NCBI RefSeq assembly: GCF_030463535.1
Contig: NC_132894.1
Span: 11,147,933 to 11,211,932 of the forward strand
DNA: 64,000 nucleotides
Direction: 5' to 3'
Source: Salminus brasiliensis
Taxonomy: Eukaryota; Chordata; Actinopteri; Characiformes; Bryconidae
Part shown: positions 39,103 through 57,700 of the stretch, piece after piece
Layout: every line of letters begins with the position of its first letter
Numbering within the stretch: the first letter of the stretch is position 1
Program-made: the position numbers and the translations under genes
Notes under the pieces: model-generated
Told to the model about the DNA's origin: nothing
Databases searched by the model: none
The model's input: the letters and a program-made list of their open reading frames with translations, nothing else

Positions 39103-39800
39103 AACCATTTACATGGTAAAAAAGTGAGTCTCAGGATCAATCTTTAGACCTGGTCCAGATTTATGATTCTATATTAATTGTTTTCTAACATTTTGTATCT
39201 ATTTATTCTCACTGTTTGTGTTTGTTTTGGGTTGTTAAAACAGGTAATAAGTAAAAATGGGTTGTTAAAACCGGTAATAAAAAGCTGTTCAATGTGCCAC
39301 TGGTACACTTTGTCTGGTCCAGATTTATGGCGTAGTGTATCGTTTTCCAATGATTTTGACCTATTTATTCTGACTTTGTGTCTGTGTGGGTTGTCAGTAC
39401 TTTTGTGATAGTATAAGAACAATAGGGATGGGTGTGGTATGCAGGTGGCTACAAAAGATGGTGACAAAAAAAGACACCTATGATTTAAACAAATCCCACT
39501 TTTCTGTTCAAGTACGTGAGTTGTTACAGCTGCTAGCAGCAATAAAAGTGGCCAAGCAGGGACATTATGTTAAGAGTGCAATGAAAGTAAGTTTGCTGCA
39601 GGTTTTCTAAAGCAAATCATAATATGTAAGGGTTTGTGTAGTTACGTTTACAGCCCTATTTTCTCTCAGTGGCCTATAAAATGTCTGTCTCACATGTATC
39701 ACATTTTCCAATCATGAATTTTATTTACAGTGGCATAACAGAATTTACTAATATGATTTTTCATCAATAAAGTGTCCCTCCCATGTCCTTAGGAATATTA
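39103..39800 (+). other. med26 3' UTR with a diverged tandem duplication
   Basis: A 164-bp offset repeat: 'tggtccagatttatg...tctatttattctcactg...ttgttttgggttgt' from 39151 recurs from 39315, and GGGTTGTTAAAAC(A/C)GGTAATAA occurs twice about 30 bp apart. AATAAA near 39763 is the likely poly(A) signal. Confidence 0.5.
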
Positions 39801-40299
39801 TCCGTGTGTGGTTTTCATTTTGTGAAAGGTGTTAGTCATTTACAGTGGTTTGATGTGAAATTGTGCATTGTACAGAACCTTCCAGGTTCAAGACTTCCAT
39901 GCATGTGTAGTAGTGGGATCCACTTCCACACGGGGGTTTCAATAGCTACTAATATAATCCATTTTATGTATTAATCAAACCCACCAGGGACGGTACACAT
40001 GCTTTTTGAAATGTGCATGTAATGCTGATCATTGTAAATTAGTAGTCAATGAATATTGGGAACAGCTTTGGTCATCAGCTTGGTGCAGCTTTTAGATGCA
40101 CTGAACGCTTCAGACGTCTGGGGTCTCATCATCAGCACTGTGAGCCAGTCTGACTCGGTAGGTTTATCTGTAACGGAGCACTGAATCCTTAATATCCAGA
40201 CATCTCAGAAAAATAGATCACACTTCCTTCAAAAGCTAAACTCAGCTCCCTAGAGCTGGAGTAGAGCCATTAGCAACAGATGAATGTCTTGAATATAGC

Positions 40300-40421
40300 C
40301 TGGTCTCCATATCCCTCCCCCTTCCCTTTCTCTCCCCTCCCCTCCCCTCCCCTCCCTCTGCATTACGAAGTTTGAGCTCCACGTAAGAAGCTGCAGCCGC
40401 CGGTGAGCCGACACTGGGAAG
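40300..40421 (+). promoter_or_regulatory. slc35e1: slc35e1 proximal promoter / 5' UTR with C-rich tandem
   Basis: A (CCCCT)n-like tract at 40331-40358 puts five G-runs of three or more on the - strand, a G-quadruplex-type pattern. It is followed by GC-rich sequence and the start context GGGAAGATGG. Confidence 0.5.
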
Positions 40422-44620
<4,199 letters not shown>

Positions 44621-47600
44621 GCGGACAAACTGATAAACAAACCTGTTTAACAGTAAAAGGACACTTTGTTTTGTGTGGACCTGAAGTATTGAAACCAGTG
44701 GTGGTTCTTTTCACATTTTAGGTTTTCTGGGCCAGGTCCTCATATTTATTTCACACCTGTTTGTTTGTTTGTTTGTTTGTTTGTTTGCAAAAATACTCAA
44801 AAAGAAGGTGCGGAGTTAATTTGAACCATGTTGGAATACATATAAGTTGAACAGTGGCTTAGTACAAATCAAGGTTTTTGTTTTGCACAAGAACGTTTCA
44901 GCATTCTAATTATTAATTTATAATGTCTGCTGTCATAATACTACAAATCTATACATTTTAAGATGTGATTGTTGCTCTCAGAGTACTTCAGAAAGAGATC
45001 GCTATGACATCGGAAGTTGAAACACTTCAGTAACTGCCACACTGGGACAACATGCATTATCGTTTGACCTTCATGAAAGGTTTCTTAAATTCCAAAATTG
45101 GAATATTGCTCGTAGTTTGTAAATATTTTCATGTATTTATTTTTGTAGAAGTTCTGAGTGAGGCGTAATCATGGCTTTATCATGAATGGAAACCTTTATG
45201 AATGTGTGATGTCTGTTCACCATGCTCTTTTGTTCAAATCGGTACTTTCTTGATGATCAGTGTTTAACGGTTGGTTTTACGTCATTATCCAGACCCACAT
45301 GAATCACGTTGTAGTTTGATTTTAATGTCATTAGTCAGTCATGTTTCAGGTGACCTAGGGTAAATCTTTTAAAGGATTTTAGAAATGTGTTTTTGAGCCA
45401 AAACTAAGTGCTTCTGCTTTACTGTGCAAGTTTTAAGAAAAGCCTCAATGCCTGTCAGGAAATACAATCTTTCAGCGTTTTTGAAGCAATCTTAATATTA
45501 AAATTCTAATCAGTGTTTTCTGATGTTAAACAGTAAGTCATAAAGCAATTGACAACTCCCACCCAATGATGAAGCTCTACCTGTTACCTTAGCATCTGAT
45601 GTACAGACTTAAAAATATAGCTGGAATTTTGGGCTTTTAAGCAGTCACTTTCTCCAGAATGTTTGTTTGAAGGTTCCTCCCACCTTCAAGATTCAGCATT
45701 AGAAGTGAGGGGGTTTTCTGCAGTGTGTAAACCTGAAAAGCAGAGGCACCATTGTTGGAGTTCAGGCATGTTTACAACAAATCTAATTTGGAATGGAGCG
45801 TCCATTTAAGCTGTTATCATAAAGAAAGAAAAACTGTCACTCAAGTTTAGGTTTAAGCTGTGGAAAACATTGAGCTGGTGTATAGAGTCGGAGCCAGTGG
45901 TGTGAAGTTCATTCAGAGAAGCCTGTTGGTCGCAGTTGGATTATGGATATCTGTATATTTAGAAACAACCATTTTTTTAAAAACTTTTTTTGTTGTTTTT
46001 AACCTTTGGTTTAAAGAACTAAACTACTGGCAATATCTACTGTTTAAATCGCTTGCCTCAGAACGTTGCCTGTCTATCATGGCCTTGTGATAAAAGGTGC
46101 AATCCAGAAACTGTCCTGTAGTCAGTTAGCTTGTCATCTGTGTTCAACAGATGCTTTCATTCTCATACACGTTTTATAATTTTGTCAGTTTGGGCCTGTA
46201 CTGGCTGTCTTTGTTTTCTCTTTCAGCTTTTTAGGGTTCATGTACATGCCATGAACATGTAGTAGAGATGTGTGTATGTGTTTTTTTATTTCTAGTTTAG
46301 AGTTGTTTGGGGTTTTTTTTCCTCCTGGAGGGAAAGAGTTTGCCTGTTAAAACTTCTGTCTGACTGCAGGGAAGTTAAGACAGAATTTTAAAGAAGAGCA
46401 TGTACATTCATCTCTGCAGCTTAAAAGGGAGAATAATAGCTGCTTGGTGTGATTTTCCTAAGTGAATATAAATTTTTGTAATTATTTTTTGAGTCAATGC
46501 CAATTAAATTAGAGAAACTGCATGATTTTAGCCTTTTAAGTCTGTCCAACTGATAAGAGAATGCTTCATAAAGAAGATAAGTTGGATGTGGGATGTTATT
46601 GTTGTTCTTTCAGACGTGTGCAAGTGTATCCATCAAAAGCACACTCATTGGGGTCCTTTTGTTCATAAAATAGAAAAGGGTGTCATAGGAAAGGCCTTGT
46701 GTTGACGTGTATTGGGTTTGTTGCAAAAAACAAGCTTTTTTGCAGGTCAGGTTGCCTAGAACTCTGTAAATGAAGCCCTACATTTTATGAATACACCTCC
46801 ATTGTAGTCTTTGTATGTTATTTTAGGAATGGGGCTTCATGATTTAGTTTTTTGTGGGGTGGTATGATGCTGGGTCAGACGAACAGTTTTGAAAAGTGAA
46901 ATCCTTCCATTTTGTTTGGTATTTGAGCTACAATGAAGAGTTCATGGCTCTAAATTTGTTTCCTTCTTTTTGTTTTGTGTTCTAGAATAGAAATCATATT
47001 GTTATCTTCTACAGATATGACAGATGTTGTTCATTTTTGATAGTGATTTTATTTGTACACATATGAGGAAAATGATTATAGTGTTTATTAGACCATACAT
47101 AAATGATCATTATTATAACTTGTGCATTTTTAAGAATTTGTAAAGTGTTACCTTTACTTTAATTTATGGTTGGGCAACTCTTTGAAGCAACCCATTTTAG
47201 ATTAATGTTTTAATATTTAACGATACAAACAAAAAGTTATAATTTTTTTAAACACTTTTATATTTTACGCAGTTATAACATCTCAGAACTCAGTTTACTC
47301 CTTAGTCCATAATTGACCATGACATGAATTCTCACTGGGAATCATCACCTGACAAGAAAAGTAAAAAAAAAAAAGAAAAAACCTGATCCAGGATTGGGTT
47401 ATATCTGAATGGCCTAATAGGGCCGGTCTCCATTACAAATTTATACAGACTCGTCTTTGTGCGGAATTCATCATAGCAGTCAGGGTCCAAGCACTACTGA
47501 GCCGAAGTGATGTGTAATGTTTTTAGATTAGTGCTGCAGTTTCCTCAGATTTACATTACACACATTACACACATTGACATACATTGATGCTGCAGAAATC

Positions 47601-48400
47601 TCAACAGCTTTTTACAAACAGGGTTTCTAGTGGGTTGTGTGCATTTACATGTAGATTTTAGGGACGTAAATATGTGTCTTCTATTTCTTTTCTATTATCT
47701 TATCTTATTTAACATGTTTTGGAATTGTCCCGTTCCACAGCCCTGTTTTATAGTCATGTTTTGTTGAAGAGGCGATACGTTGTCTGAGGTTCACGGTTTG
47801 TCACTTTAATGTGATGAAATCTTATCCTTAAACCATTCCAAGAAAAAAAAAATACAGTTTCCATACTAGGGCACAAATTATATAGAGGCTTAGAAACGAC
47901 CTATAATTTCCCCATAGTCTGACACGGTTTTTATTCATGTAAACAAAATTTCCTATCCCTTTTTCTTTTAATACTATAAAAGGGGCAATTCCCTTTGTGG
48001 GAGGCAGAGGGAGACAAACTGCTGCTTCATCTTTCTGTCCCAATGGGCTCTCAATAGTCTACCTCACATCTACAATTCTGCCTTTTTTCGAGAGCTGTTA
48101 AGTTTTGATGACTGAGACTAAAGAATAGTTTTTTTTAACTGTGGTGTCGTGCTATAAAGTAAAAGGAAACCATGATTAAAGGGTACATTACATTCTGAAA
48201 TGAACAGGTAACCCCCTCTAAAATTATTCATAATGTTATACAGCATTTGTTCAACAAAATAAAAAAAGAAACAGAATTGAATACAGTTAAATAAAACACA
48301 AACAATTTTAAGACTATCTGAAATGAGATTGGCCATATAATCCAAAAAGAGAACAGACAGTAAAGTTAAAGCTGTTTTATTTAATTCATTTCAGTCATTT
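44621..48400 (+). other. slc35e1 3' UTR and spacer
   Basis: AT-rich sequence with no recognisable exon, including a (TTTG)n tract at about 44757-44787. The slc35e1 transcript probably has a long 3' UTR; an ATTAAA occurs near 46503 and AATAAA near 48258. The region from about 48,400 becomes GC-richer as the next gene's promoter begins. Confidence 0.4.
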
Positions 48401-48722
48401 CTACGCTGCTTCCTGATGTGCGGCAGAGGCGCTTTATTTCTTTTCCCACCCACATTCCGGCAAGCCACGCCCTAGTGACCCAGTTATGACCAATCGTAGC
48501 GTACGAACCGAGAGACTGTCAGCCTATAGTAACGCAGGGGTGGGTGGATGAGGCGGGGCTAGTTCGAATACAGGTGGGGGAAGGTGAAGCTGTAACAGTT
48601 TGAAGCTGGTTATCCATCGAGAGAGATCCTCGTTCATCAGAAAAACAACCGCATATTCTTTCCCGATGACTCAAGATGTCATGGCAGTTGCGTGAAACTA
48701 AATCTCTACTCTAAAATCCATG
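48400..48722 (+). promoter_or_regulatory. Promoter and first exon (mostly 5' UTR) of the FYB-like gene
   Basis: GC-richer block with a CCAAT box (GACCAATCG near 48489) and CpGs, then a probable untranslated exon ending AAAATCCATG|GTAAGAC at 48722. A nine-codon upstream ORF (48666-48695, MTQDVMAVA) precedes the presumed start at 48720. Confidence 0.5.
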
Positions 48723-51700
48723 GTAAGACAAACACCTTATCGATTTTGAGAGCTTTCTCGTAAAAAGGTCGTTCTAAGGAAAAGTAGTGCTACTTTAATG
48801 AGATGTTAACTCAAGTAGAAGGAAAAATAACAACCACAAAATCAATGTAAAAATTCATTAAATAATTCAAAATAAAAATACATGCACTGAGAAGAACTAC
48901 AGTGCTGCATATTGTGCTACTTTGGGTTTAAAATAAAGTGTAAGAAATCTGCGATCTGAGCCAGCCTAAATAATCACAAATATTAAGAAATTCAAGAAAA
49001 CACACACCAATAAAATCATTACAAACTGAAAATGAATGAATAAAATATAACTGAGAAAAGATTGACTTCTTTCCTCACTAATATACCAAAGGAGTAAAAC
49101 TAAAGTAAAAAATAATAATTATGAATGATTCTGACTGTGTAGTACTGATCATCATCTATTCAAATAGTGAAATAAATATGTAAGAAATCAGAGCGAGAAA
49201 TCAGATTTGGGCTAAATGGACCTGTTTCCTCCAGAAAGTGCCTTTAGTTTAAAAGGCAGTATGCTTGTGGATCATAAACTTGCATGTAATCCATAAATGC
49301 AATAGGCTTATATATGACTATAGCCGTCTTCTTGTCACACTGACAGAAGGGACCTGGGCCTTCTTTTTGGTGGACATCCATGGAAAATGATTAGTTTTTC
49401 CAGTAAGACAAATGCAAGGTACCACAAAGCTCATCACAGGTCAATGCAGGATTTAGGTGCCTGTATATTTTCAGTCAGGTAAAGAAACCTGGAACTGAAC
49501 CAATAAAAAGGACACAAGGAACTATTGAATTTGTTAAGAGCAAACTGGTGCATTGTGTAGTTATTATTATAAGTATAAGTAATATTAGGAGATAGCCTAG
49601 CAGTTGGTAATAATAGGGCAATTATATTCATATGTAGTATGTAGTTCTCCCAAAACCCATGGTCTATTTTTTTTTGTAGTGGGGTGTGGTGGGTTAGGAA
49701 AGTATTTCAAGACCACAGCATTAGCATGACACTGTGTTCCTCATTTAACCCATCTGATTCAACCCATGCACTATGACTTTATGTAATAAGGCGTCTTATT
49801 GCAGGAAACTTCACTGCAGTCCTCAGGGACATTTAGCTAGACCATATTTTATCACTGTCCAGCTCATTTGTTATCCAGTTCATGCTTACCTGGCTCGGGT
49901 AAGGAATGGAAATGGAAGAGAAGAAGATTGCCTGAGGATTTGGAAGCTAAGCCCTTGTTCTATGACTGAGCTCTTTGTTAAAGTAGTGTTTATTACTTTT
50001 TTTGCACATAAGGAGAAGAAGGTTGTGTAGTGGGACAATTACCAAGTTAACATGTATCCAATCAGAAAAAATATGCTATTTATTAAAATGGAATTCCACC
50101 TATTTTTTAGTGTAACTCAACTGCTGAGATACACGTTCAGAGTGTGGTCTGGAGTGAAATGGTGCATAATAGAGAAATCAGAGTACCAACTCTGATTTTA
50201 ATAGAAACCAGGGGTCATAGCATCTAGAAAAGCCCATATAGCCATTCATTTACTATACAAAATGTTCAGGGAATGTACACATCAGTGATTTCTTATGTAG
50301 TGTGTCTAATGGTGAAGTACACGTCTAAAAATAAAGGTGCAACAAATGGCGATGCCATGGAAGAACCACTTTTGGCTATAAAAAGAACCATGCCAGTCAT
50401 AGAGATGTGTGAGTGTAAAGAACCTTTAAAAGACCCAAAACCTTTCTTTTGATTCAAAGGTTGTTTTATTAATTTAATGGTCACATCTCTATTACAAAAA
50501 TGGTTCTTTATGGAAACAAAAGTGGTTCTTCTATGACAGAGGTGGGCAAGTTCAGTTCTGGGGGGCTGTGAAAAACATCTTTTGGGTCAAAATCCTGTCA
50601 CAAAAGTATTATAACACAATGTCTTAGGCATGAGGGAGCCCATTTATAATGATTAAAAGTAAGGGGAATTTTCTCACCACCACTGCGAACAATTCTAACT
50701 GTAAACGCCCTGTGTGTTTATTCATAAAATCTTTAATGCAGAGAAAATCAGTTTCTTCTTCATAAAATTACCTGTTTCCACCAAATGCCACAAAACACAC
50801 TTTTCCCCCTTTTTTACAAATGTAAGACTGTGGTCTGATTCTGTCTTATATAAGCAAGTGTATTGTATTGCAGATAAAAGACCTCGCCATTTCCTTTGTC
50901 TTTTTGTTACAGACAGTCTCTGTAGCAGAGCATGCTGCTGATTGGTTTACCATGGACTCCCACTTTGTGTCAGTCTTTGCTGAGTGATGCATGCATGGTA
51001 GTGTAAAGGTGTGTGGTTGAAGGCACTTCCTGTGCCTCGCTGTTGTTTTAAGCCTGCACCTAACCTCTTTATCATCATGAAAGATGTCTACATTTGCACG
51101 AAAACTCTCCCACTCATGAGTCTTCTTGGCAGATGTTTTAATTGTTTAGCAAGAATAGGAAAGGTTCCTTTTAGATCTACAGGGTTTGTTGCGTCGCAAA
51201 TTCATGGTAAATGAGTGAATTGTATGAAGCTATGAGGCTAATGTTGCTTAACAAGTAATGGAAGTGTATAGTTCCTGTTTTAGCACATTATAAACTTTAA
51301 GGCTAAATCACCAAACACGCCTCAAACTGTGTTAAATGTGGGTGTTTTGTGGTTTCTGGTATGATGTAACATTCTGCTATCTATAGAAATAAACAGCAGT
51401 GTATCATATAGCTGCCTTCAAAAGAAAACAATTGCAGCAGACATCTGAAGCCCTTTTTTGGTCTTATGGTAAATAAGACAATCAGTAATGTTCCTCAGCT
51501 GCTGTAAAAGGGTTGTAAAGTGGTACTTCTGTGGCATTACTTAATTTTTTAAGTCTTTTGTTATTAATACGTAAAGTATTTTCTTGATTTATACATATTT
51601 TAATAATATTGGACATGTATACCTGTTTGAGACTTGCATATCTTGACAGTCAGGGTTCCCTTTAAACAACAACTTGATGTGGTTTGAGGCAACAGAGTAA

Positions 51701-54700
51701 TGATTTAGGTTTCACAATGTTATGGGTTGTTGGTGGGTTATTAAAATTGACTGATTTACACTCACCAAGCATTTTTTTGGAAACATCTGTACATGTATGT
51801 GTGCGGTTATTTAATCAGCCAATTGTGTGGCAGCAGTGCAGTTCATAAAACAATGCAGATACTGGCCAGCAGCTTCAGATAATGTTGACAACAACCATCA
51901 AAATGAGGAACAAATGTGATGATATTAATGATATTTAACTAGCATGATTGTTGGTGCCAGATGGAGTTGTTTGGGTATTTCTAGACCTGCTGATCTTCGG
52001 AGATTTTCAGCACAACAGTTTCTAGAGTTAGTACAATAAACAAAGAACATCCAGTGAGCCGCAGTTCTGCAGACGGAAAGGTTTTGTTGATGAGAAAGGT
52101 CAAGGGTGAAGAACCTTTTAGGGATTTAAACAACCTTCACTTGTGTAAATGTTTACCAATTTAAATACATTTTTATGGTTCTTTATGGACCAAAAGTGGT
52201 TCTTCTATTTGTAGGGTGTATAAAACATAATTGGATGTTGGATGAAGCTAATATTTCGTGACTTACATCTATACGCTACGTGACATACGCTATAGGAAGT
52301 AAGGAGCCATTTGAGATTCAGACACAGATTCTATCAGAGCCACAGACAGTGTGAAGGCAGGTTGTGTTGTTCAGGCTAAAACCATGCATGGTTCAAAGGG
52401 TTAACATAGGAAAATGCATTAACAGCCTAGTTCTACAGTCAGATTCGTTTCAATTCAACTTTATTGTCATTATAACATTGTCAATACAAGTTGCACAGTA
52501 CAATAAAACACTGTTAAGTTACTTCTCCAATGCAGTAATAGATAAAGAACAAGGGACAGTAGTGCAAGGACAATAGATAAAACACAAGAAGGCAAAAAAG
52601 GTATGTAGAGGCACATAGTAAATACAAAAAACAATAATTAGAAAAAACATATTGCATTGTATATTGTAAGATATTATATAATATAATAATACAATAAATG
52701 TAGCATGTACAAATATGGGCATAAAGGCAAAATTAATTTTAAGGTGCAAACTGTTGCCCCTTGTACCCATAAACAAATCAACTGTGATGTATTACAAGTA
52801 CAGGATAAATGCAGAACATGTACTGGGTCAAATTGTGTACATTTTAAAACACCCACAGAACAGATCAACTGAGCCAAAACTGCCCCATTCCGATAGTTCA
52901 CCCTTAATGCAGTATATTACTAACATGCTCGGAAATAAGTCATTTAGTTACATGACCAAGAACTTTGCATTGTACATGGATTAAAGTGGTTGCCACTCAT
53001 TTTATCTCACACCAAGTCCAGGATCCACTGTATCCATAATAAACTGACATTGAAGATTGGACTTTTCCAAGGTCAGGCGAGAATAGCTTTACAGGTACAG
53101 GTTGTCTGCGCTGTCAGATGGTGTGGAGAAGACACACTTCTGCAAAGCTTCTGCATCTTCTGCATTTAATGTACCACTCAGAACAATGAACCATGTCTCG
53201 CATTGTGTGTGCGAATGTTCTGTACTCTGCTGTTCGTGAAGGAGCTTGTCTGGACATTTTGTCATTTTAGTGGCCACAGTTTCTCAGATCTGTTTATTAC
53301 TGCGATGTCCAGTGCCTTCTGCTCTTTATAATTTATGTGTTTTATGTTCTGTGTATGGCCGTCTGACTGAGGATGTTGATGCAGCTGTTTGAAGAAATAA
53401 TCGGTAATTAGAAATGTTCTAACTTAAATAAATTGCCTGATAGCAGTTGCTCCATTGCCACAGTGGTTGAATGCAGTTCTTTATATAATACTGGCTGTTG
53501 CATCTTGCTTTCAGCGTTTTACCTATGCATTTTCACAGAAAATCATTTCCTTTCGAAATAACCACTGCAACAGATTACTTAAGAGGTTGTCCTGATTAAT
53601 ACTGATAAACTCCTTAATGCAGAATAGCTTATTACACACTAAGATGTATTATTCAGTAACTATATGGACTTCAATACAGACTTGTGAGGCTATTCTGATA
53701 TAAGTTTGTAATAACACTTTCAGCCTGTTGGCAGGCCATGATCTGTTTACAGAGTTAAAATGAAAGAAACAGAATGGTTTATCTTCACACAACGATACAG
53801 AAACAAATTAACATGACTAACAAATTCAACATGCCAATATTAAATCTTTATTAGCCTAATAAAGCTTAATCTGCAGATATTCTCTACTTCTTTCTTCTGT
53901 CTACAGAAAAAGCTTGCATAATCCCGATTAGATGTTGTCTGTAAACACATAACAATGATGATAAAGTGTCTCATTTCTTTAATATATTTGTACATTATTA
54001 ATCTCCTCTATATTACAATTTGTATATTTTTACCACTGTAAAAAAAAACATGTTTTTAAAGGCATCATACCACAAAGCGTTCCTCCCCTTTTTAAATAAT
54101 AAAGCTTGATATTAGTATTGTTACAAAAGCACTGTTTCGAAACGTCCTGCTCTTCCCCAGTCTACGTATGAAAATTATGCGGTTCCAAATGATGAGCTTG
54201 TACTGTCACAGTTGTAGGGCTGCATTCCCAGAAAGGGAGTGTTAGACTAAATTTCACTTTCAATAAAGAATCACCATTAAGAAGGCTCTGTAGTCCAAGA
54301 CTAGGCTTAATACCTATCTGGGAAATCGCCCATAGTGTCTCAGATCATACTGCTTGTATATAAGTCAGCCAGTCAGAACAGTGTTTTTTACATATCATTG
54401 TTGTTCCAATTGTGTCTCTATTAGTATTGATTTTTCATTTTACGTTGTGTGAATATTTAATGAAAAATCCTTACTTGGAGCACACATCAGGTTATAGGAA
54501 CAAACATTAAGAGCAATGTTTTCACCTTTTCTGTAAAATGAATTTTTTTTAGATAAAGTCTTAAAGGCATAGTAACTGAAACAGACTGTATAATTGTAAG
54601 GGATAAAGATAGGCTGGAAAATGGTTGTGTTAACAGGAATTATGACTGTTCATAAAACCACACAAACGTCATAAGTGGACCTTACCGGGAAAGCATGAGT

Positions 54701-57700
54701 TACTAGTGTTTTGTATGACAGCGGTGATAATACAGCTCATGCTTTTGGAGGCAAAGTTTCCTTTGGGAGAATTGTCAAAAGTCTATTGAATACAATACTG
54801 AATAATGAATCTGACCAATGAAAAGCAAATCTTTCTACATAACCAGCACTTTAATAAATATATGTGTTACTACATACTCGTTGGTATGATATGAAGACCC
54901 AGGCCTGTCAAGTGGTTTTATTGCAACTCCTCAATATGAGTTGTAGACATTGGTACTAAAATATTGATGACGGATCTTAAGTAATGTAATAATATTAATT
55001 CAATGTTAGGCAATGGGGGTATTAGACTTTTTGTACTTTTTGCTGTACATTTCTACTTTATTTAATTGACCAGGAATATATATGGCATCCTTATGCCCTG
55101 ATTAATTGCCTAATGCTTTAATAAAAAACAACAACTAAGAATTCAAAGCTGTTTAGGGATATGTTAATAGAAAGTGAATCTTCAGTCATAAAACAAAAGT
55201 GAAAATTAAAATTGTTTAAAAAAAAATTGGGTTGTTTTTTTTGCAGCCGTTCCTCCCAATAAAACCCCCACTACCACATAGATACACACCTGGTGCGATC
55301 ACATGGTTTCCATATGCTTTTCTACAAAACAGGAGAGTAGCTCTGGCATTAAAAAACTGACAGATCTGTGTCAGGTTAGAGACGTGTCCCAGATAATCTA
55401 CCCCCAGTGCATAAGGCAATGCAATGTAGCACAAAGCAGTGTATTTGATGTTGAGGCAAAACTAAGTTCTTGAACCATGAATGTTACTGTTGTATTCTTC
55501 AGTAAGCAACCGTCCTAATTTTCATAGCATTCACAGTAAAGCGTGGACCAGGAAAGAAGTTGATTGGAGGTTATTTTGAGGTTTGAGTTGATGTATAATA
55601 TTGATTTTGCTTTGTGTTGCTGCATTTAAAGTACTCATTTGACTTCTGATATGGATAAAACCAAGCTTTCACAGCACTGAAATGTATCTGTTTGTATTCC
55701 AGTACAGTACAGTACAGTAGATATAACGTTTTTGTGCAGCTTAGTGAAGCTTCTCTATCAGTTCACAGCTTCGAATACAGTTCTGCTTTGCACATGACCT
55801 GAAAAAGCTGCTCTCCGCGTAGATATTTAAAACCTCATTCACACCATCAAAAATGCTTTAAACGGTCTACCGTGAGAATAGAGTTCTTACCACACTGTGA
55901 GCTAACAAATTCACACTAATTCATAGAAGGTTAAAAGATATACACTTGTTTGGCATTTTATTACATGCATCTATGTATGTGCGGTTTCTTCTATACTTAC
56001 TGACTGTGTCCCATCTGTTGCAGTTGGTATTTAGCTGGTATTGCTAAATAGACCACACATCAGGCTGACTGAGTAAGAGATATTAATTACAGTAGATTTA
56101 TATCATGGTATTTTACCAAGAATAACTATGAAATCACAAGTTTAATTATATGATGTTATATGATAATGATATTTTATTTTGCTGTAGTTAATGCAGGCTG
56201 TTTTATTGTCCTACAAGTTAAGCACTTTGCAACAATGTAACATTATGGACCAGAATGAAAACCATCAACCCAGTGCATTCATGTAATCTGGATTTTTTTC
56301 CCCCCTTTTTCGTTTTTGCCATCACTTCAGACAGTGGATTTTGGTACAGTACTCTTAAAACCGGCTGCTATTTTTTGAGCTTTTGAATTTCTCTGCCGTA
56401 GCAACCAAACAGGTCCTGTATCATTTCAGTGGTTCCCAAACCTGGTCGTAAAGTACCCCAAGCCTTGGAAAGTTATAACCAAAAAAAAGTGGTACCCCAA
56501 AAAAAGGTCATGTGGTAACAAGCAATTTAAATCGCTTTATTAAATGCAAGTAAAAAGTTTAAATAAAAAACTATTATATGCACCAACATGCATGTTACCA
56601 TTTTTGCTATTTGTAAGAATGATTTTAGCTGTTTTAATGTGTATTGGGTATTGTTTTGCATTCACTGTTCTTGCCTTTATTATGTAAGATCTATATAATG
56701 AGACAACAGCATGCAGATATGCACCTTTTTACTAGTATACCTCCCACCTCTCCTGGGGATTTGCTTTTGTTGTAGTAACATAAATCCTGTGTTCTTTATT
56801 AGGGGGAGAATGTGGACGTCAAGGCCTTGAGGGCCAGATTTGCACAGACACAAGCACAAAAGTCTTCTGGAGGAGGAGGACCTTCTCCACGATCTTCTGT
56901 GGTTGGCCATGTGCCGGACTTATCAGCCAATGGAGTGGTCAGAAACAAACCTGTAACGCCTCCTAGGCAAGTTCTTCCACTGAACTCCACCAGTGAACCC
57001 AAGAGGAATATCCAGCCTCCACATGGAGTTTACCCCAAACCACCACCCTTTCACCGTATGGGAGCCAAGGAGGAGGCTATGACACCCCTCACACAGCCTG
57101 AAGTCCCAGGGAGAGTAAAACAGACAGGGGAGCTTCTCCAGACCAGGATGCTTAAGCATCATGGTGATGGGAAGCTCAATACATCACCCAGACTTCCACT
57201 GCCCAGTCAAAGGAGCATTTCTGAAGTGCCGCCCCTGAGAAAGCCACTTCCTACTGTCGGGCAGCGACCTTCGAAGCCAAAGCGACCTCCATCTGTCAAC
57301 TTAGATTACTGGCGGAAAAAAAAAACAGCATCACTTCCAGTACGGCAAGAGACAATAAGTTCTAGAGGTACATACATCTCTTTAATTTTCTACACTACTT
57401 TTAGGGGGCATTACAATTTTACCCCCATAAGATCCAGGATTAATATTCAGTTTGTTAATCATTAGGAGTATTACTCACTAACTACTACTGTAGTCTATGT
57501 TCATAATTTCATAATTTAAGTTACTTCACAGTACTGTTATGAAAATGAGGAAGGAAATAAGGGCCTTTTTGATAGGCCTTAGAGAAGGGTCTAAACAGGG
57601 TTTAAATGAAAAGCATTACAGGTTGTCGAATGAAGGTAAGTTTATATTCCAGTAGTCATAATAAAATGCTGTAGTGGTGAGGCTTTAATATTGTAATGTT

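Larger units (their letters stand above)
48723..56802 (+). other. Intron 1 of the FYB-like gene (about 8 kb)
   Basis: AT-rich, no coding exon recognised. Holds one MITE with both ends (50353-50540), a partial MITE (about 52099-52216), a possible LINE 3'-tail on the opposite strand (about 52445-52520), and otherwise unremarkable sequence. First introns of this length often hold lymphoid enhancers, but I see no decisive motif cluster. Confidence 0.6.
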
